A DNA stretch of 51,423 nt. Source: Actinokineospora spheciospongiae. Lineage in GTDB: Bacteria; Actinomycetota; Actinomycetes; Mycobacteriales; Pseudonocardiaceae. Positions within the stretch are counted from its first letter, which is position 1, and each line of letters opens with the position of its first letter. The stretch lies in NCBI RefSeq assembly GCF_000564855.1, contig NZ_AYXG01000070.1, positions 1 to 51,423 on the forward strand, written 5' to 3'. The translations under genes were made by a program, and so were the position numbers. Under the pieces are notes generated by a model. The model was given only the letters and a program-made list of their open reading frames with translations. It had not been told where the DNA came from and did not search any database. Positions 33,692-43,185 of the stretch are shown here, in pieces.

Positions 33692-36600
33692 ATGGGAGCA
33701 CTGACGCACATGTCTCCGTCGTCCCCGCTGTTCCAGGACGTCTTCCACCACCACGCCGCGACCACCCCGACCGCCCCCGCGGTCCGGTTCGGCGACCGCG
33801 CGCTCACCTACGCCGAACTGGCCGACCGGGCGGACCGGCTCGCCGCCGCGCTGCTGCGCCGCGGGGTGCGCCGGGGCGACCTGGTCGGCGTCGCGGCGCG
33901 GCCCTCGCTCGAACTGGCGGTGTCGATCCTCGGCATCCTGCGCGCGGGCGCGGCCTGGCTGCCGCTGGACCCGGCCTACCCCGGTGAGCGGCTGCGCTAC
34001 ATGGTCACCGACGCGAAGGTGGGCCTGCTGCTCGCCGACGGCCCGACCGGCGACGTGCTCTCCGGTGGCGTCGTCGACGTGCTCTCGCCTGCGGCGGGGG
34101 AGGACCCGGCGGGTGTCGAGTTCCCCGAGGTCGGCCCCGAGGACCTGGCGTACGTCATCTACACCTCGGGCTCGACCGGTCGGCCCAAGGGCGTGCAGCT
34201 CACCCACGGCGGCCTGGCCAACCTCGCCGCCGCCCAGCTCGGCCTGTTCGAGGCCGGTCCCGGGGCGCGGGTGCTCCAGTTCGCGCCGACGAGCTTCGAC
34301 GCGTCGGTGTTCGAGATCGCCATGGCGCTGGGCTCGGGCGCGGAGCTGCTGCTGGCCCCGCGCGACGCCATCGCCCCCGGCCCCGGCCTGGCCGACTTCC
34401 TGCGCGCGCACCGGGTCACCCACGTGACGCTGCCGCCGTCGGTGCTGGCCACCGTCGGCCGGGCGGAGCTGCCGGAGCTGCGGGTGCTGGTGTGCGCGGG
34501 TGAGGCGCTGCCCGAGCCGCTGGCCGAGCAGTGGTCGCCCGGCCGCCGGATGTTCAACGCCTACGGCCCGACCGAGACCACGGTGTGGGCGAGCACCGCC
34601 GAGGTGGTGCCCGGAGGCGGCAAGCCCGGCATCGGCACGGTCATCCCCGGCGCCACCGCTCACGTCCTCGACGAGCAGGGGCGCCTGGTCCCCGCGGGCA
34701 CCACGGGCGAGCTGGCGATCGGCGGCGCGGGTGTGGCCCGCGGCTACCTCGACCGCCCGGAGCTGACCGCGGAGAAGTTCATCGACCACCCGGTCACCGG
34801 CGAACGGCTCTACCGCACCGGCGACCGGGTGGTCCAGGCCGCCGACGGCACCCTGGACTTCCTCGGCCGCGTCGACCACCAGGTCAAGCTGCGCGGCTTC
34901 CGGATCGAGCCGGGGGAGGTCGCCGCCGAGCTGGTCGCGCACCCCGCCGTCGCCGACTCGGTCGTCGTGGTCCGCGACGACGGCGCGGGGGAGCGGCTGG
35001 TCGGCTACGCGGTGGCCGACGGCGTCACCGGCGCCGACTTGGTCGAGCACCTGCGCGGCCTGCTGCCCGCGCACATGGTCCCCTCGGCGGTGGTCGTGCT
35101 GGCGGAGATGCCGCTGAGCCCCAGCGGCAAGATCGACCGCACCGCGCTGCCCGCCCCCGAACGCGAGCCGGGCGCCGACTACGTCGAGCCGAGCACCCCC
35201 ACCGAGCGCGCGCTCGCGGAGATCCTGGTCGAGCTGCTGGGCCTGCCCAGGGTCGGCGTGAACGACGACTTCTTCGACCTCGGCGGCCACTCGCTGCTCG
35301 CGGGCCGCTACGCCGCCAGGGTCCGCTCGTCGCTGGGCCGGGAGCTGCCGCTGGGCAGGCTGTACGAGACCCGCACGGTCGCCGCGACCGCCGCCCTGCT
35401 CGACGCGGGCGGTTCCGGGGAGGACGCCCCCGTGGTGCCGCCGATCACCGCGGGCGCCGTCGCCGAGGGCGAGCCGGTCGCGCTGGCGCACCCGCAGGAG
35501 CGGATCTGGTTCCTGGAGAGCCTGTCCCCGGGCAACCTCGCCTACAACGCACAGGCCACCATCCGGCTGCGCGGCCCGCTCGACGTCGGGGCGCTCCGCG
35601 CCGCGCTGGACGAGGTCGTGCGCAGGCAGGCGATCTACCGCACCGCGTTCCTGCCGATCGACGGCAGGCCGATGCAGGTCGTGCACCCGCCGATGCCGGT
35701 GCCGCTGCCGGTGCTCGACCTGACCGACCTGCCCGAGGACGCCCGCGAGGAGCGCGCCGAGGAGATCGTCCGCGAGACCGTGGCCGACCCGTTCGACCTC
35801 GTCGCGCCGCCGCTGGCCCGCTGGGTCCTGGTGCGGCTGGCCGCCGACGACCACTCGCTGATCCACGTCGAGCACCACCTGGTGCACGACGGCTGGTCCT
35901 ACGGCGTGTACCTCAACGAGGTGCAGGAGCTCTACACCGCCACCGTGGAGGGCAGGCCGTCGCCGCTGCCCGAGCTGCCCGTGTCCTATGTGGACTTCGC
36001 GGCGTGGCAGCGCGACTGGATGCGCGGCGACGTCCTCGACCGCTACCTGGGGTTCTGGACCGAGGAGCTGGCCGGTGCCCCGGCCGCGCTCGACCTGCCC
36101 ACCGACCGGCCGCGACCGGCGTCGCAGAGCTTCGCCGGGCGCGCGCTCAACCTCGACCTGCCCGGCGACCTGTGCCAGGCGCTGCGCGCCTACAGCCACG
36201 CCCGCGGCGTCACCCTCTACAGCACCATGCTCGCCGGGTTCGCCGCGGTCGTCTCCCGCTACGCCCAGCAGGACGACGTGGTCGTCGGCAGCGGGGTGGC
36301 CAACCGACGCCTCGCCGACGTCGAGCAGGTCATCGGCATGATCGTGAACACGCTGGCGCTGCGGGTGCGCCTCGACGGCGAACCGACCTTCGACGAGCTG
36401 GTGCGGCGCACCCACGAGACCGTCGGCCGGGCCAACGAGTGGCAGGACATGCCGCTGGACAAGCTGGTCAACGCGCTGCCGCTGCGGCACGACCCGTCGC
36501 GCAACCCGCTGTTCCAGGTCATGTTCAGCTTCCACGACTCGCAGGTGCCGAGCCTGGAGTTCGCGGGCCTGACCGGCACGGTCAAGGAGCGGCACAACAA

Positions 36601-38779
36601 CTCCGCCAAGACCGACATCAACGTGGTGGTCATCCCGCGCGCCGAACAGCGCGCGGGCCGGGGCCTGGACGGCAGCGCGGGCGCGATCACCCTGATCTGG
36701 GAGTACGCGACCGACCTGTTCGACGAGTCCACCATGCGGTTGATGGTGGAGAGGTTCCAGACCCTGCTGCGCGCCGCGGTCGCCGCCCCGCACACCCCGG
36801 CGTCGCGGCTCCCGCTCACCACCGACGCCGACGAGGCCCGCCTGGTCGCCGCCGCCACCGGCGACCGGGTGCCGTTCCCGGACGACCGCACCATCGCCGA
36901 GCTGTTCGCCGAGCAGGTCGCCACCGACCCGACCGCGGTGGCCATCGTGGACGGCGAGGTGGAGCTGACCTACGCCGAACTCAACGACCGCGCCTGCCGC
37001 ATCGCCACCCTGCTGCGCGAACGCGGGGTGGACCGCGAGACCCCGGTGGGCGTCATGCTCGAACGCGGCCACGAGCTGCTGACCGTGCTCCTCGCGGTGG
37101 CCAAGGCGGGCGGGGCGTACGTGCCGCTGGACCCGGGCTACCCGCAGCAGCGGCTGCGCTGGATGCTCGCCGACGCCGACGCCCCGGTGGTCGTCACCCG
37201 CTCCGACCTGCGCGACCGGCTCGGCGCCCGCACCGGGGTGCTCGCCATCGACGAGTGGACCGACGCGCTGGCCGAAGCCGCGCCGTGGACCGGGCCGACC
37301 GGCGCCCGCGCCGACACCATCGCCTACACCATGTTCACCTCCGGCTCCACCGGCAGGCCCAAGGGCGTGCAGGTCCCGCACCGCGCGATCGCCCGGCTGG
37401 TCAAGGGCAGCACCTTCGCCGCCTTCGGCCCGGGAGAGCGCTTCGCCCAGGTCGCCGACGCCTCCTTCGACGCGCTGACCTTCGAGCTGTGGGGCGCGCT
37501 GCTCAACGGCGGCGCGGTCTGCGTCATCCCCTCCGACGAGCTGCTGGCCCCCGGCGGCCTCGGGCGGGCGCTCAAGGCGGGCGGGGTCACCGGGATGTTC
37601 CTGACCTCGGCGCTGTTCACCGAGGTCGTGGCCGGGCACCCGGACAGCTTCTCCGGGCTGCGCACCCTCATGGTCGGCGGCGACGCGCTCAACGTCGGCC
37701 GGGTGCGCGCGCTGCTCGCCCTGGACCCGGCGCAGCGGCCGGACCGGCTGGTCAACGGCTACGGCCCGACCGAGACCACCACTTTTGCCGTGTGCCACCA
37801 CATCGAGCACGTCGCCGAGGGCGCCCCCTCGGTGCCGATCGGGCGGCCGATCGCCAACACCACCGCGCACGTGCTCGACGCGCGGCTGCGCCCGGTGCCC
37901 GACGGCGTCCCCGGCGAGCTGTTCCTGGGCGGCCCCGGCGTCGCCCGCGGCTACGCCAACCGCCCGGCGCTGACCGCCGACCGGTTCCTGCCCGACCCGT
38001 TCGCCGCCGACGGCTCCCGGCTCTACCGCACCGGCGACCGGGTCCGCAGGCTCGGCGACGGCACGATCGAATTCCTCGGCCGCGTCGACGACCAGGTGAA
38101 GATCCGCGGGTTCCGGATCGAGCCCGGCGAGGTCGAGTCGGCCCTCGGCGAGCACCCCGGCCTGGCCCAGGTCGCGGTCGTGGTGGACGAGCCGCCGTCG
38201 GGCAAGCGCCTGGTCGCCTACACCGTGGCCCGGCCGGGGCAGCAGCTCGGCCCGACCGCGCTGCGGGAGTTCCTGGCCGACCGGCTGCCGCCGCACCTGG
38301 TGCCCGCGGTGTTCGTGGAGCTGCCGGAGCTGCCGCTGACCGCCAGCGGCAAGCTCGACCGCCGCGCGCTGCCCGCCGTCGGCGACGAGCGCCCCGCCTC
38401 CGGGGACTTCGTGGCACCGCGACCGGGCACCGAGACCGAGGTGGCCGACCTGGTCGCCGCGGCGCTGGGGCTGGCCAGGGTCGGCGCGCACGACGACTTC
38501 TTCGCCCTGGGCGGGCACTCGCTGCTGGCCATGCGGCTGGTCGCCCGGATCAACGAGATGTGGTCCTGCGACGTGGCCCTGCGCGACTTCCTGCACACCC
38601 CCACCGTGGCCCGGCTCGCCGAGCGGGTGGACGCCACCAGGGGCGGGGGCGGTGCCGCCGCCATCGGCGCGGGACCCGGCGCGGAGGAACTGCTGCTCGA
38701 CCGGCTCGACGAACTGACCGACGAGGAAGTGGACGCACTGTTGCGCGAGACCGAGCTGAACACGGAGACCGAGCGATGA
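33692..38779 (+). CDS. NRPS, A-T-C-A-T (two modules)
   Basis: 1695 residues. A1 spans residues about 20-480 (A3 YTSGSTGRPKG near 157, A5 NAYGPTETT near 289, A10 PLSPSGKIDR near 474); T1 carries Ser534 in DLGGHSLLAG. C spans about 590-1020, with intact active site HHLVHDG (His728-Asp733). A2 spans about 1085-1555 and T2 carries Ser1610. There is no N-terminal C domain, so module 1 is a loading module with a free amine. By my alignment to GrsA the binding-pocket codes are DAFTVAAVWK for A1 (closest to the Phe codes such as DAWTIAAVCK) and DAFFMGGTFK for A2 (close to Val DAFWIGGTFK). No epimerase or methyltransferase is seen. The stop overlaps the next NRPS ATG by four bases. A second in-frame ATG is at 33710. 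Confidence 0.95.
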   Translation: MGALTHMSPSSPLFQDVFHHHAATTPTAPAVRFGDRALTYAELADRADRLAAALLRRGVRRGDLVGVAARPSLELAVSILGILRAGAAWLPLDPAYPGERLRYMVTDAKVGLLLADGPTGDVLSGGVVDVLSPAAGEDPAGVEFPEVGPEDLAYVIYTSGSTGRPKGVQLTHGGLANLAAAQLGLFEAGPGARVLQFAPTSFDASVFEIAMALGSGAELLLAPRDAIAPGPGLADFLRAHRVTHVTLPPSVLATVGRAELPELRVLVCAGEALPEPLAEQWSPGRRMFNAYGPTETTVWASTAEVVPGGGKPGIGTVIPGATAHVLDEQGRLVPAGTTGELAIGGAGVARGYLDRPELTAEKFIDHPVTGERLYRTGDRVVQAADGTLDFLGRVDHQVKLRGFRIEPGEVAAELVAHPAVADSVVVVRDDGAGERLVGYAVADGVTGADLVEHLRGLLPAHMVPSAVVVLAEMPLSPSGKIDRTALPAPEREPGADYVEPSTPTERALAEILVELLGLPRVGVNDDFFDLGGHSLLAGRYAARVRSSLGRELPLGRLYETRTVAATAALLDAGGSGEDAPVVPPITAGAVAEGEPVALAHPQERIWFLESLSPGNLAYNAQATIRLRGPLDVGALRAALDEVVRRQAIYRTAFLPIDGRPMQVVHPPMPVPLPVLDLTDLPEDAREERAEEIVRETVADPFDLVAPPLARWVLVRLAADDHSLIHVEHHLVHDGWSYGVYLNEVQELYTATVEGRPSPLPELPVSYVDFAAWQRDWMRGDVLDRYLGFWTEELAGAPAALDLPTDRPRPASQSFAGRALNLDLPGDLCQALRAYSHARGVTLYSTMLAGFAAVVSRYAQQDDVVVGSGVANRRLADVEQVIGMIVNTLALRVRLDGEPTFDELVRRTHETVGRANEWQDMPLDKLVNALPLRHDPSRNPLFQVMFSFHDSQVPSLEFAGLTGTVKERHNNSAKTDINVVVIPRAEQRAGRGLDGSAGAITLIWEYATDLFDESTMRLMVERFQTLLRAAVAAPHTPASRLPLTTDADEARLVAAATGDRVPFPDDRTIAELFAEQVATDPTAVAIVDGEVELTYAELNDRACRIATLLRERGVDRETPVGVMLERGHELLTVLLAVAKAGGAYVPLDPGYPQQRLRWMLADADAPVVVTRSDLRDRLGARTGVLAIDEWTDALAEAAPWTGPTGARADTIAYTMFTSGSTGRPKGVQVPHRAIARLVKGSTFAAFGPGERFAQVADASFDALTFELWGALLNGGAVCVIPSDELLAPGGLGRALKAGGVTGMFLTSALFTEVVAGHPDSFSGLRTLMVGGDALNVGRVRALLALDPAQRPDRLVNGYGPTETTTFAVCHHIEHVAEGAPSVPIGRPIANTTAHVLDARLRPVPDGVPGELFLGGPGVARGYANRPALTADRFLPDPFAADGSRLYRTGDRVRRLGDGTIEFLGRVDDQVKIRGFRIEPGEVESALGEHPGLAQVAVVVDEPPSGKRLVAYTVARPGQQLGPTALREFLADRLPPHLVPAVFVELPELPLTASGKLDRRALPAVGDERPASGDFVAPRPGTETEVADLVAAALGLARVGAHDDFFALGGHSLLAMRLVARINEMWSCDVALRDFLHTPTVARLAERVDATRGGGGAAAIGAGPGAEELLLDRLDELTDEEVDALLRETELNTETER

Positions 38780-41700
38780 CCGACGTGACCGCGGCGCCGC
38801 CCGACCGGCGCGCCCAGTTGGCGGCGAAGCTGCGCGAGCGGATGGCCAACCGCCACCACCCGCTGTCCTACCCGCAGCAGCGGCTGTGGTTCCTCGAACA
38901 GCTCGACCCGGGCAGCGCCGTCTACCTCGTGCCGCTGGTGCACCGGATCAGCGGCCCGGTCGACGTGCCCGCCCTCGAGCACGCGCTGACCGAGGTCGTG
39001 CGCCGCCACCAGGTGCTGCGCACGGTGTTCAAGGACGTCGACGGCGAGCCGCGGCAGTTCGTCGAGCCGCCGGTCCCGGTGCTGGTGCCGGTGCGCGACC
39101 TGTCCGGCGAGGACGACCCGACCGCCATGGCCGCCGAGCTGGCCGCCGCAGAGGCGCGGGCGCCGTTCGCGCTGGACTCCGGGCTCAAGCTGCGCCCGCT
39201 GCTGCTGTCCCTCGGCGCCGACGAGCACTGGTTCTGCCTGACGCTGCACCACATCGTGTGCGACGGCTGGTCGCTGGGCCTGCTCGACGCCGAGCTGTCC
39301 GAGCTGTACCGGGCCCGGCTGGCGGGCGAGGAGCCGGTGCTGCCGGAGCTGCCCACGCAGTACGCGGGCTTCGCCGAGTGGCAGGTCGGCAGGCTGACCG
39401 GGGAGCCGTTGCAGGAGGCGCTGGGCTACTGGCGGGAGAAGCTGGCGGGCGCCCCGGCGCTGGCCACCCTGCCCACCGACCTGCCCCGGCCGCCGTCGCA
39501 GACCCACGCGGGCGCGCACCTGGACTTCACCGTCGCCCCCGAGGTCGCCGCGGCGGTCGCCGAGCTGGCCAGGGCGAGCGCGGCGACCCCGTTCGCGGTG
39601 CTGCTGGCCGCGTTCTCCGCGCTGGTGCACGCCTACACCGGGTCGGCGGAGGCCATCGTCGGCTCCCCGGCCTCGGCCCGCTCGCGGGCGGAGATCCAGC
39701 ACCTGGTGGGCTTCTTCGCCAACACCGTCGTGCACCGGGTCGACCTGTCCGGGAACCCCACGTTCGCCGAGCTGGTGGCCAGGGTCCGCGAGGAGTCCCG
39801 GGCCACCATGGCCAACCAGGACCTGCCGTTCGAGAAGCTGGTCGAGGAGCTGCACCCCAGCCGCGACCCCGCGCACAACCCGCTGTTCCAGCTCATGTTC
39901 AGCTACCACGACGTCGACGCGGGCGCCGGGCTGCGGCTGCCCGGCTGCGAGGTCGTCATGGTCCCCGGCGACACCGCCACGGCGAAGTTCGACCTGACGC
40001 TGAGCATGACCAACTCCGCCGACCGGCTCGGCTTCCGGCTGGAGTACTGCACCGACCTGTTCACCGAGGACACCGCCCACCAGCTCGGCGAGCACTTCCA
40101 GACCCTGCTGGCGGCAGCGGTCGCCGACCCGGAGCAGCCCGTCGGCCGCCTCCCGGTGCTGACCGAGGTGGACCTCGACCGGGTGCTGGTCGACTGGAAC
40201 CCCACCGGAGCCCCGATCGGCGACGAGCTGGTCCACGAGCTGATCGCCGCGCAGGCCGCCCGCACCCCGGACGCCCCCGCGCTGCTCGGCGCCGACCAGG
40301 CGCCTACGGACGCACTGACCTACCGGCAGGTCGACGAGCGGGCCGAGGCGCTGGCCGCCCGGCTGCGCGCGCACAGCGTCGGCCCGAACGTGCCGGTCGG
40401 GGTGTACCTGGACCGCTCGCCGGACCTGGTGATCACCCTGCTGGCGATCCTCAAGGCGGGCGGCGGCTACCTGCCGCTGGACCCCGGCTACCCGCCGGAC
40501 CGGGTGGCGTTCATGGTCGTGGACTCCCAGGCCCCCGTCCTGGTGACCCGCGGCGGCCTGGCCCGGCGGCTCACCGCGCTGCCCGCCACCGTGGTCCGCC
40601 TCGACGACGAGCAGACCGCGGTGGACAGCGTGCCCGCCGCCGGGCGCGGTTCGCAGCACGACATGGCGTACCTGATCTACACCTCCGGGTCGACCGGCAA
40701 GCCCAAGGGCGTCGTGCTCTCGCACCGCAACGCGCTCAACTTCTTCACCGGCATGGACCGCGTCCTCGGCGGCGACGCCCCCGGCACCTGGCTCGCGGTC
40801 ACCAGCATGTCCTTCGACATCTCCGTGCTGGAGCTGCTGTGGACGCTGGCCCGCGGCTACCGCGTGGTCGTGCGCGGCGACGAGCCCACGGCGACCACCG
40901 CGGCCGACTCCGCGCCGGTGCCCGCGTCGGTGCAGACCCGCAGGATGGACTTCAGCCTGTTCTACTTCGGCGGCGACAAGGGCGGTTCCCCGGAGGACCG
41001 CTACCGCCTGCTGATGGAGGGCGCGAAGTTCGCCGACCGCAACGGGTTCACCGCCGTGTGGACCCCGGAGCGGCACTTCCACGAGTTCGGCGGGCTCTAC
41101 CCGAACCCGTCGGTGACCGCCGCCGCCGTCGCGGCCGTCACCGAGAACGTGGCCGTGCGCGCCGGGTCGGTGGTGCTGCCGCTGCACGACCCGCTCCGCG
41201 TCGCCGAGGAGTGGTCGGTGGTGGACAACATCTCCGGCGGCCGGGTCGGCATGTCGATCGCCTCGGGCTGGCAGCCCAACGACTTCGTGCTCGCCCCGGA
41301 CAACTACGCCGACCGCAAGAAGATCATGATGGACCGGTTGGCCGAGCTGCGCGCGCTCTGGCGCGGCGGCGAGGCCCGGCGCCGCAACGGCGTCGACGCC
41401 GAGACGTCGGTCAAGGTGTTCCCCCGCCCGGTGCAGGCCGACCTGCCGGTCTGGGTGACCAGCGCGCGCAGCCCGGAGACCTTCCAGATGGCGGGTGAGG
41501 CGGGCGCGGGCCTGCTGACCCACCTGCTCGGCCACTCCATCGAACAGCTCTCGCACAAGATCGCGCTCTACCGGCAGGCGTGGCGGGAGAGCGGGCACCC
41601 CGGCGACGGCCAGGTCACGGTCATGCTGCACTCCTACGTCGGCACCGACGTCGACGCCGTGCGCGAGATCGTCCGCGAGCCGCTGTCGGCCTACATCAAG

Positions 41701-43185
41701 TCCTCCTTCGACCTGCTCTCCGGCCTGGGCCAGGCGATGGGCAAGGACGTCGACCTCAAGAAGCTGCCGGAGGACGAGCTGGACGCCCTGGTGGCGCAGG
41801 CGTTCGACCGCTTCTTCGAGACCTCCGGCCTGCTCGGCACCCCCGAGCACTGCGCCGACATCGTCGACCGGCTCAAGCTGATCGGTGTCGACGAGGTGGC
41901 CTGCCTGGTGGACTTCGGCGTGGGGCACGACGCGGTGCTCGACTCCCTCGACCAGCTCGCGGTCGCCAAGGAGGTCAGCGAGGACCGGGCGCGCAAGGCC
42001 GCGGCCGACGAGCCGGTGCCCGCGCAGCTACGCCGCCACGGCGTCACCCACCTGCAGTGCACCCCGTCGCTGGCGGCGATGCTCGTCGAGGACGACGACT
42101 CCCGTTCCGCGCTGGGCGGGCTGCGCCGCATCCTGGTCGGCGGCGAGGCGCTGCCCGGACCGCTGGCGGAGAAGCTGGCAACGCTGCCGAGCGCGGGCGC
42201 GCACAACATGTACGGCCCCACCGAGGCCACCGTGTGGGCCACCACCTGGGAGGTCTCCGACACCGAGCCGGTCGTCATCGGCTCGCCGCTGGCCGGGGTC
42301 AGCGCCTACGTCGTCGACGCGCACCTGCGCCCCACCCCGATCGGCGTGCCCGGTGAGCTGCTGATCGGCGGCGAGAGCATCGCCCGCGGCTACCTCGGCC
42401 GCCCGGCGCTGACCGCCGAGCGCTTCATCCCCGACCCGTTCGGCGCGGCGCCCGGCGCCCGGCTCTACCGCACCGGCGACCTGGTGCGCAGGCGGCGCAC
42501 CGGCGAGCTGGAGTTCCTGGGCAGGCTCGACCACCAGGTGAAGCTGCACGGCCACCGGATCGAACTCGGCGAGATCGAGGACGCCGTGCGCGCCCACCCC
42601 GACGTGCGCGCCGCGGTCACCACCGTGCGCGGCACCGAGGCGGCCCGGCACCTGGTGGCCTACTGCGTGCCGGTGCCCGGGGCGGCGCAGGCGCTCACCG
42701 ACACCTCGGTCAAGGCGTTCCTGGCCAAGTCGCTGCCGGACTACATGATCCCGGCCGCGGTGGTGCTGCTCGACGAGCTGCCGCTCACCCCGAACGGCAA
42801 GGTCGACCGGGCCAGGCTGCCCGACCCCGAGCAGAAGCGGACGGTGGCCTACCAGGCGCCGGAGACCGACCGGGAACGGGCGACGGCCGAGGTGTTCGCC
42901 GACGTGCTGTCGGCGCCGCGGGTCGGCCTGGACGAGAACTTCTTCGACAGCGGCGGCAACTCGCTGCTCGCCGTCCAACTGCGGATGCGGCTGGTGGCCG
43001 TCCTCGGCGACCGGCTGTCGCTGGTGGACATCTTCCGGTTCCCGACCGTGCGCGCGCTGACCACGGCGCTCGCCGAGGACGCGGGACCGTCGACGGAACT
43101 GGACGAGGCACGGCAGGCGGCGGGGCGGCGCGCGGCGGCGCTCGGCCGCCGGGCCAAGGCGCGCGGGAAGCGGAGCGGTCAGTGA
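38776..43185 (+). CDS. NRPS, C-A(interrupted by luciferase-like monooxygenase)-T
   Basis: 1469 residues. C: about 25-440, with HHIVCDG (His158-Asp163). A begins near 510 (A3 YTSGSTGKPKG near 635, A4 FDISVLE near 680). Within it, residues about 724-1066 form a complete LLM-class flavin monooxygenase (MDFSLFYFGGDKGGSPEDRY, VWTPERHFHEFGG, GRVGMSIASGWQPNDF, ETFQMAGEAGAGLLTHL). The A domain then resumes (GVTHLQCTPSLAAML, NMYGPTEATVW near 1144, PLTPNGKVDR near 1336), so the insert lies between A4 and A5. T has Ser1396. The reconstructed code is DILQLGMVWK, very near known Gly codes (DILQLGLIWK). Insertion-type oxygenases in Gly A domains are known (MtaG and MelG of myxothiazol/melithiazol, from memory). 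The GTGA stop overlap couples it to the PKS. Confidence 0.94.
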   Translation: MTDVTAAPPDRRAQLAAKLRERMANRHHPLSYPQQRLWFLEQLDPGSAVYLVPLVHRISGPVDVPALEHALTEVVRRHQVLRTVFKDVDGEPRQFVEPPVPVLVPVRDLSGEDDPTAMAAELAAAEARAPFALDSGLKLRPLLLSLGADEHWFCLTLHHIVCDGWSLGLLDAELSELYRARLAGEEPVLPELPTQYAGFAEWQVGRLTGEPLQEALGYWREKLAGAPALATLPTDLPRPPSQTHAGAHLDFTVAPEVAAAVAELARASAATPFAVLLAAFSALVHAYTGSAEAIVGSPASARSRAEIQHLVGFFANTVVHRVDLSGNPTFAELVARVREESRATMANQDLPFEKLVEELHPSRDPAHNPLFQLMFSYHDVDAGAGLRLPGCEVVMVPGDTATAKFDLTLSMTNSADRLGFRLEYCTDLFTEDTAHQLGEHFQTLLAAAVADPEQPVGRLPVLTEVDLDRVLVDWNPTGAPIGDELVHELIAAQAARTPDAPALLGADQAPTDALTYRQVDERAEALAARLRAHSVGPNVPVGVYLDRSPDLVITLLAILKAGGGYLPLDPGYPPDRVAFMVVDSQAPVLVTRGGLARRLTALPATVVRLDDEQTAVDSVPAAGRGSQHDMAYLIYTSGSTGKPKGVVLSHRNALNFFTGMDRVLGGDAPGTWLAVTSMSFDISVLELLWTLARGYRVVVRGDEPTATTAADSAPVPASVQTRRMDFSLFYFGGDKGGSPEDRYRLLMEGAKFADRNGFTAVWTPERHFHEFGGLYPNPSVTAAAVAAVTENVAVRAGSVVLPLHDPLRVAEEWSVVDNISGGRVGMSIASGWQPNDFVLAPDNYADRKKIMMDRLAELRALWRGGEARRRNGVDAETSVKVFPRPVQADLPVWVTSARSPETFQMAGEAGAGLLTHLLGHSIEQLSHKIALYRQAWRESGHPGDGQVTVMLHSYVGTDVDAVREIVREPLSAYIKSSFDLLSGLGQAMGKDVDLKKLPEDELDALVAQAFDRFFETSGLLGTPEHCADIVDRLKLIGVDEVACLVDFGVGHDAVLDSLDQLAVAKEVSEDRARKAAADEPVPAQLRRHGVTHLQCTPSLAAMLVEDDDSRSALGGLRRILVGGEALPGPLAEKLATLPSAGAHNMYGPTEATVWATTWEVSDTEPVVIGSPLAGVSAYVVDAHLRPTPIGVPGELLIGGESIARGYLGRPALTAERFIPDPFGAAPGARLYRTGDLVRRRRTGELEFLGRLDHQVKLHGHRIELGEIEDAVRAHPDVRAAVTTVRGTEAARHLVAYCVPVPGAAQALTDTSVKAFLAKSLPDYMIPAAVVLLDELPLTPNGKVDRARLPDPEQKRTVAYQAPETDRERATAEVFADVLSAPRVGLDENFFDSGGNSLLAVQLRMRLVAVLGDRLSLVDIFRFPTVRALTTALAEDAGPSTELDEARQAAGRRAAALGRRAKARGKRSGQ

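Noticed and set aside
33290..38596. 1768-codon minus-strand frame across the first NRPS, and similar ones at 38218-41928 and 43179-45869
   Set aside because: Antisense to clear NRPS/PKS domains, with His/Gln/Arg/Gly-rich low-complexity translation.
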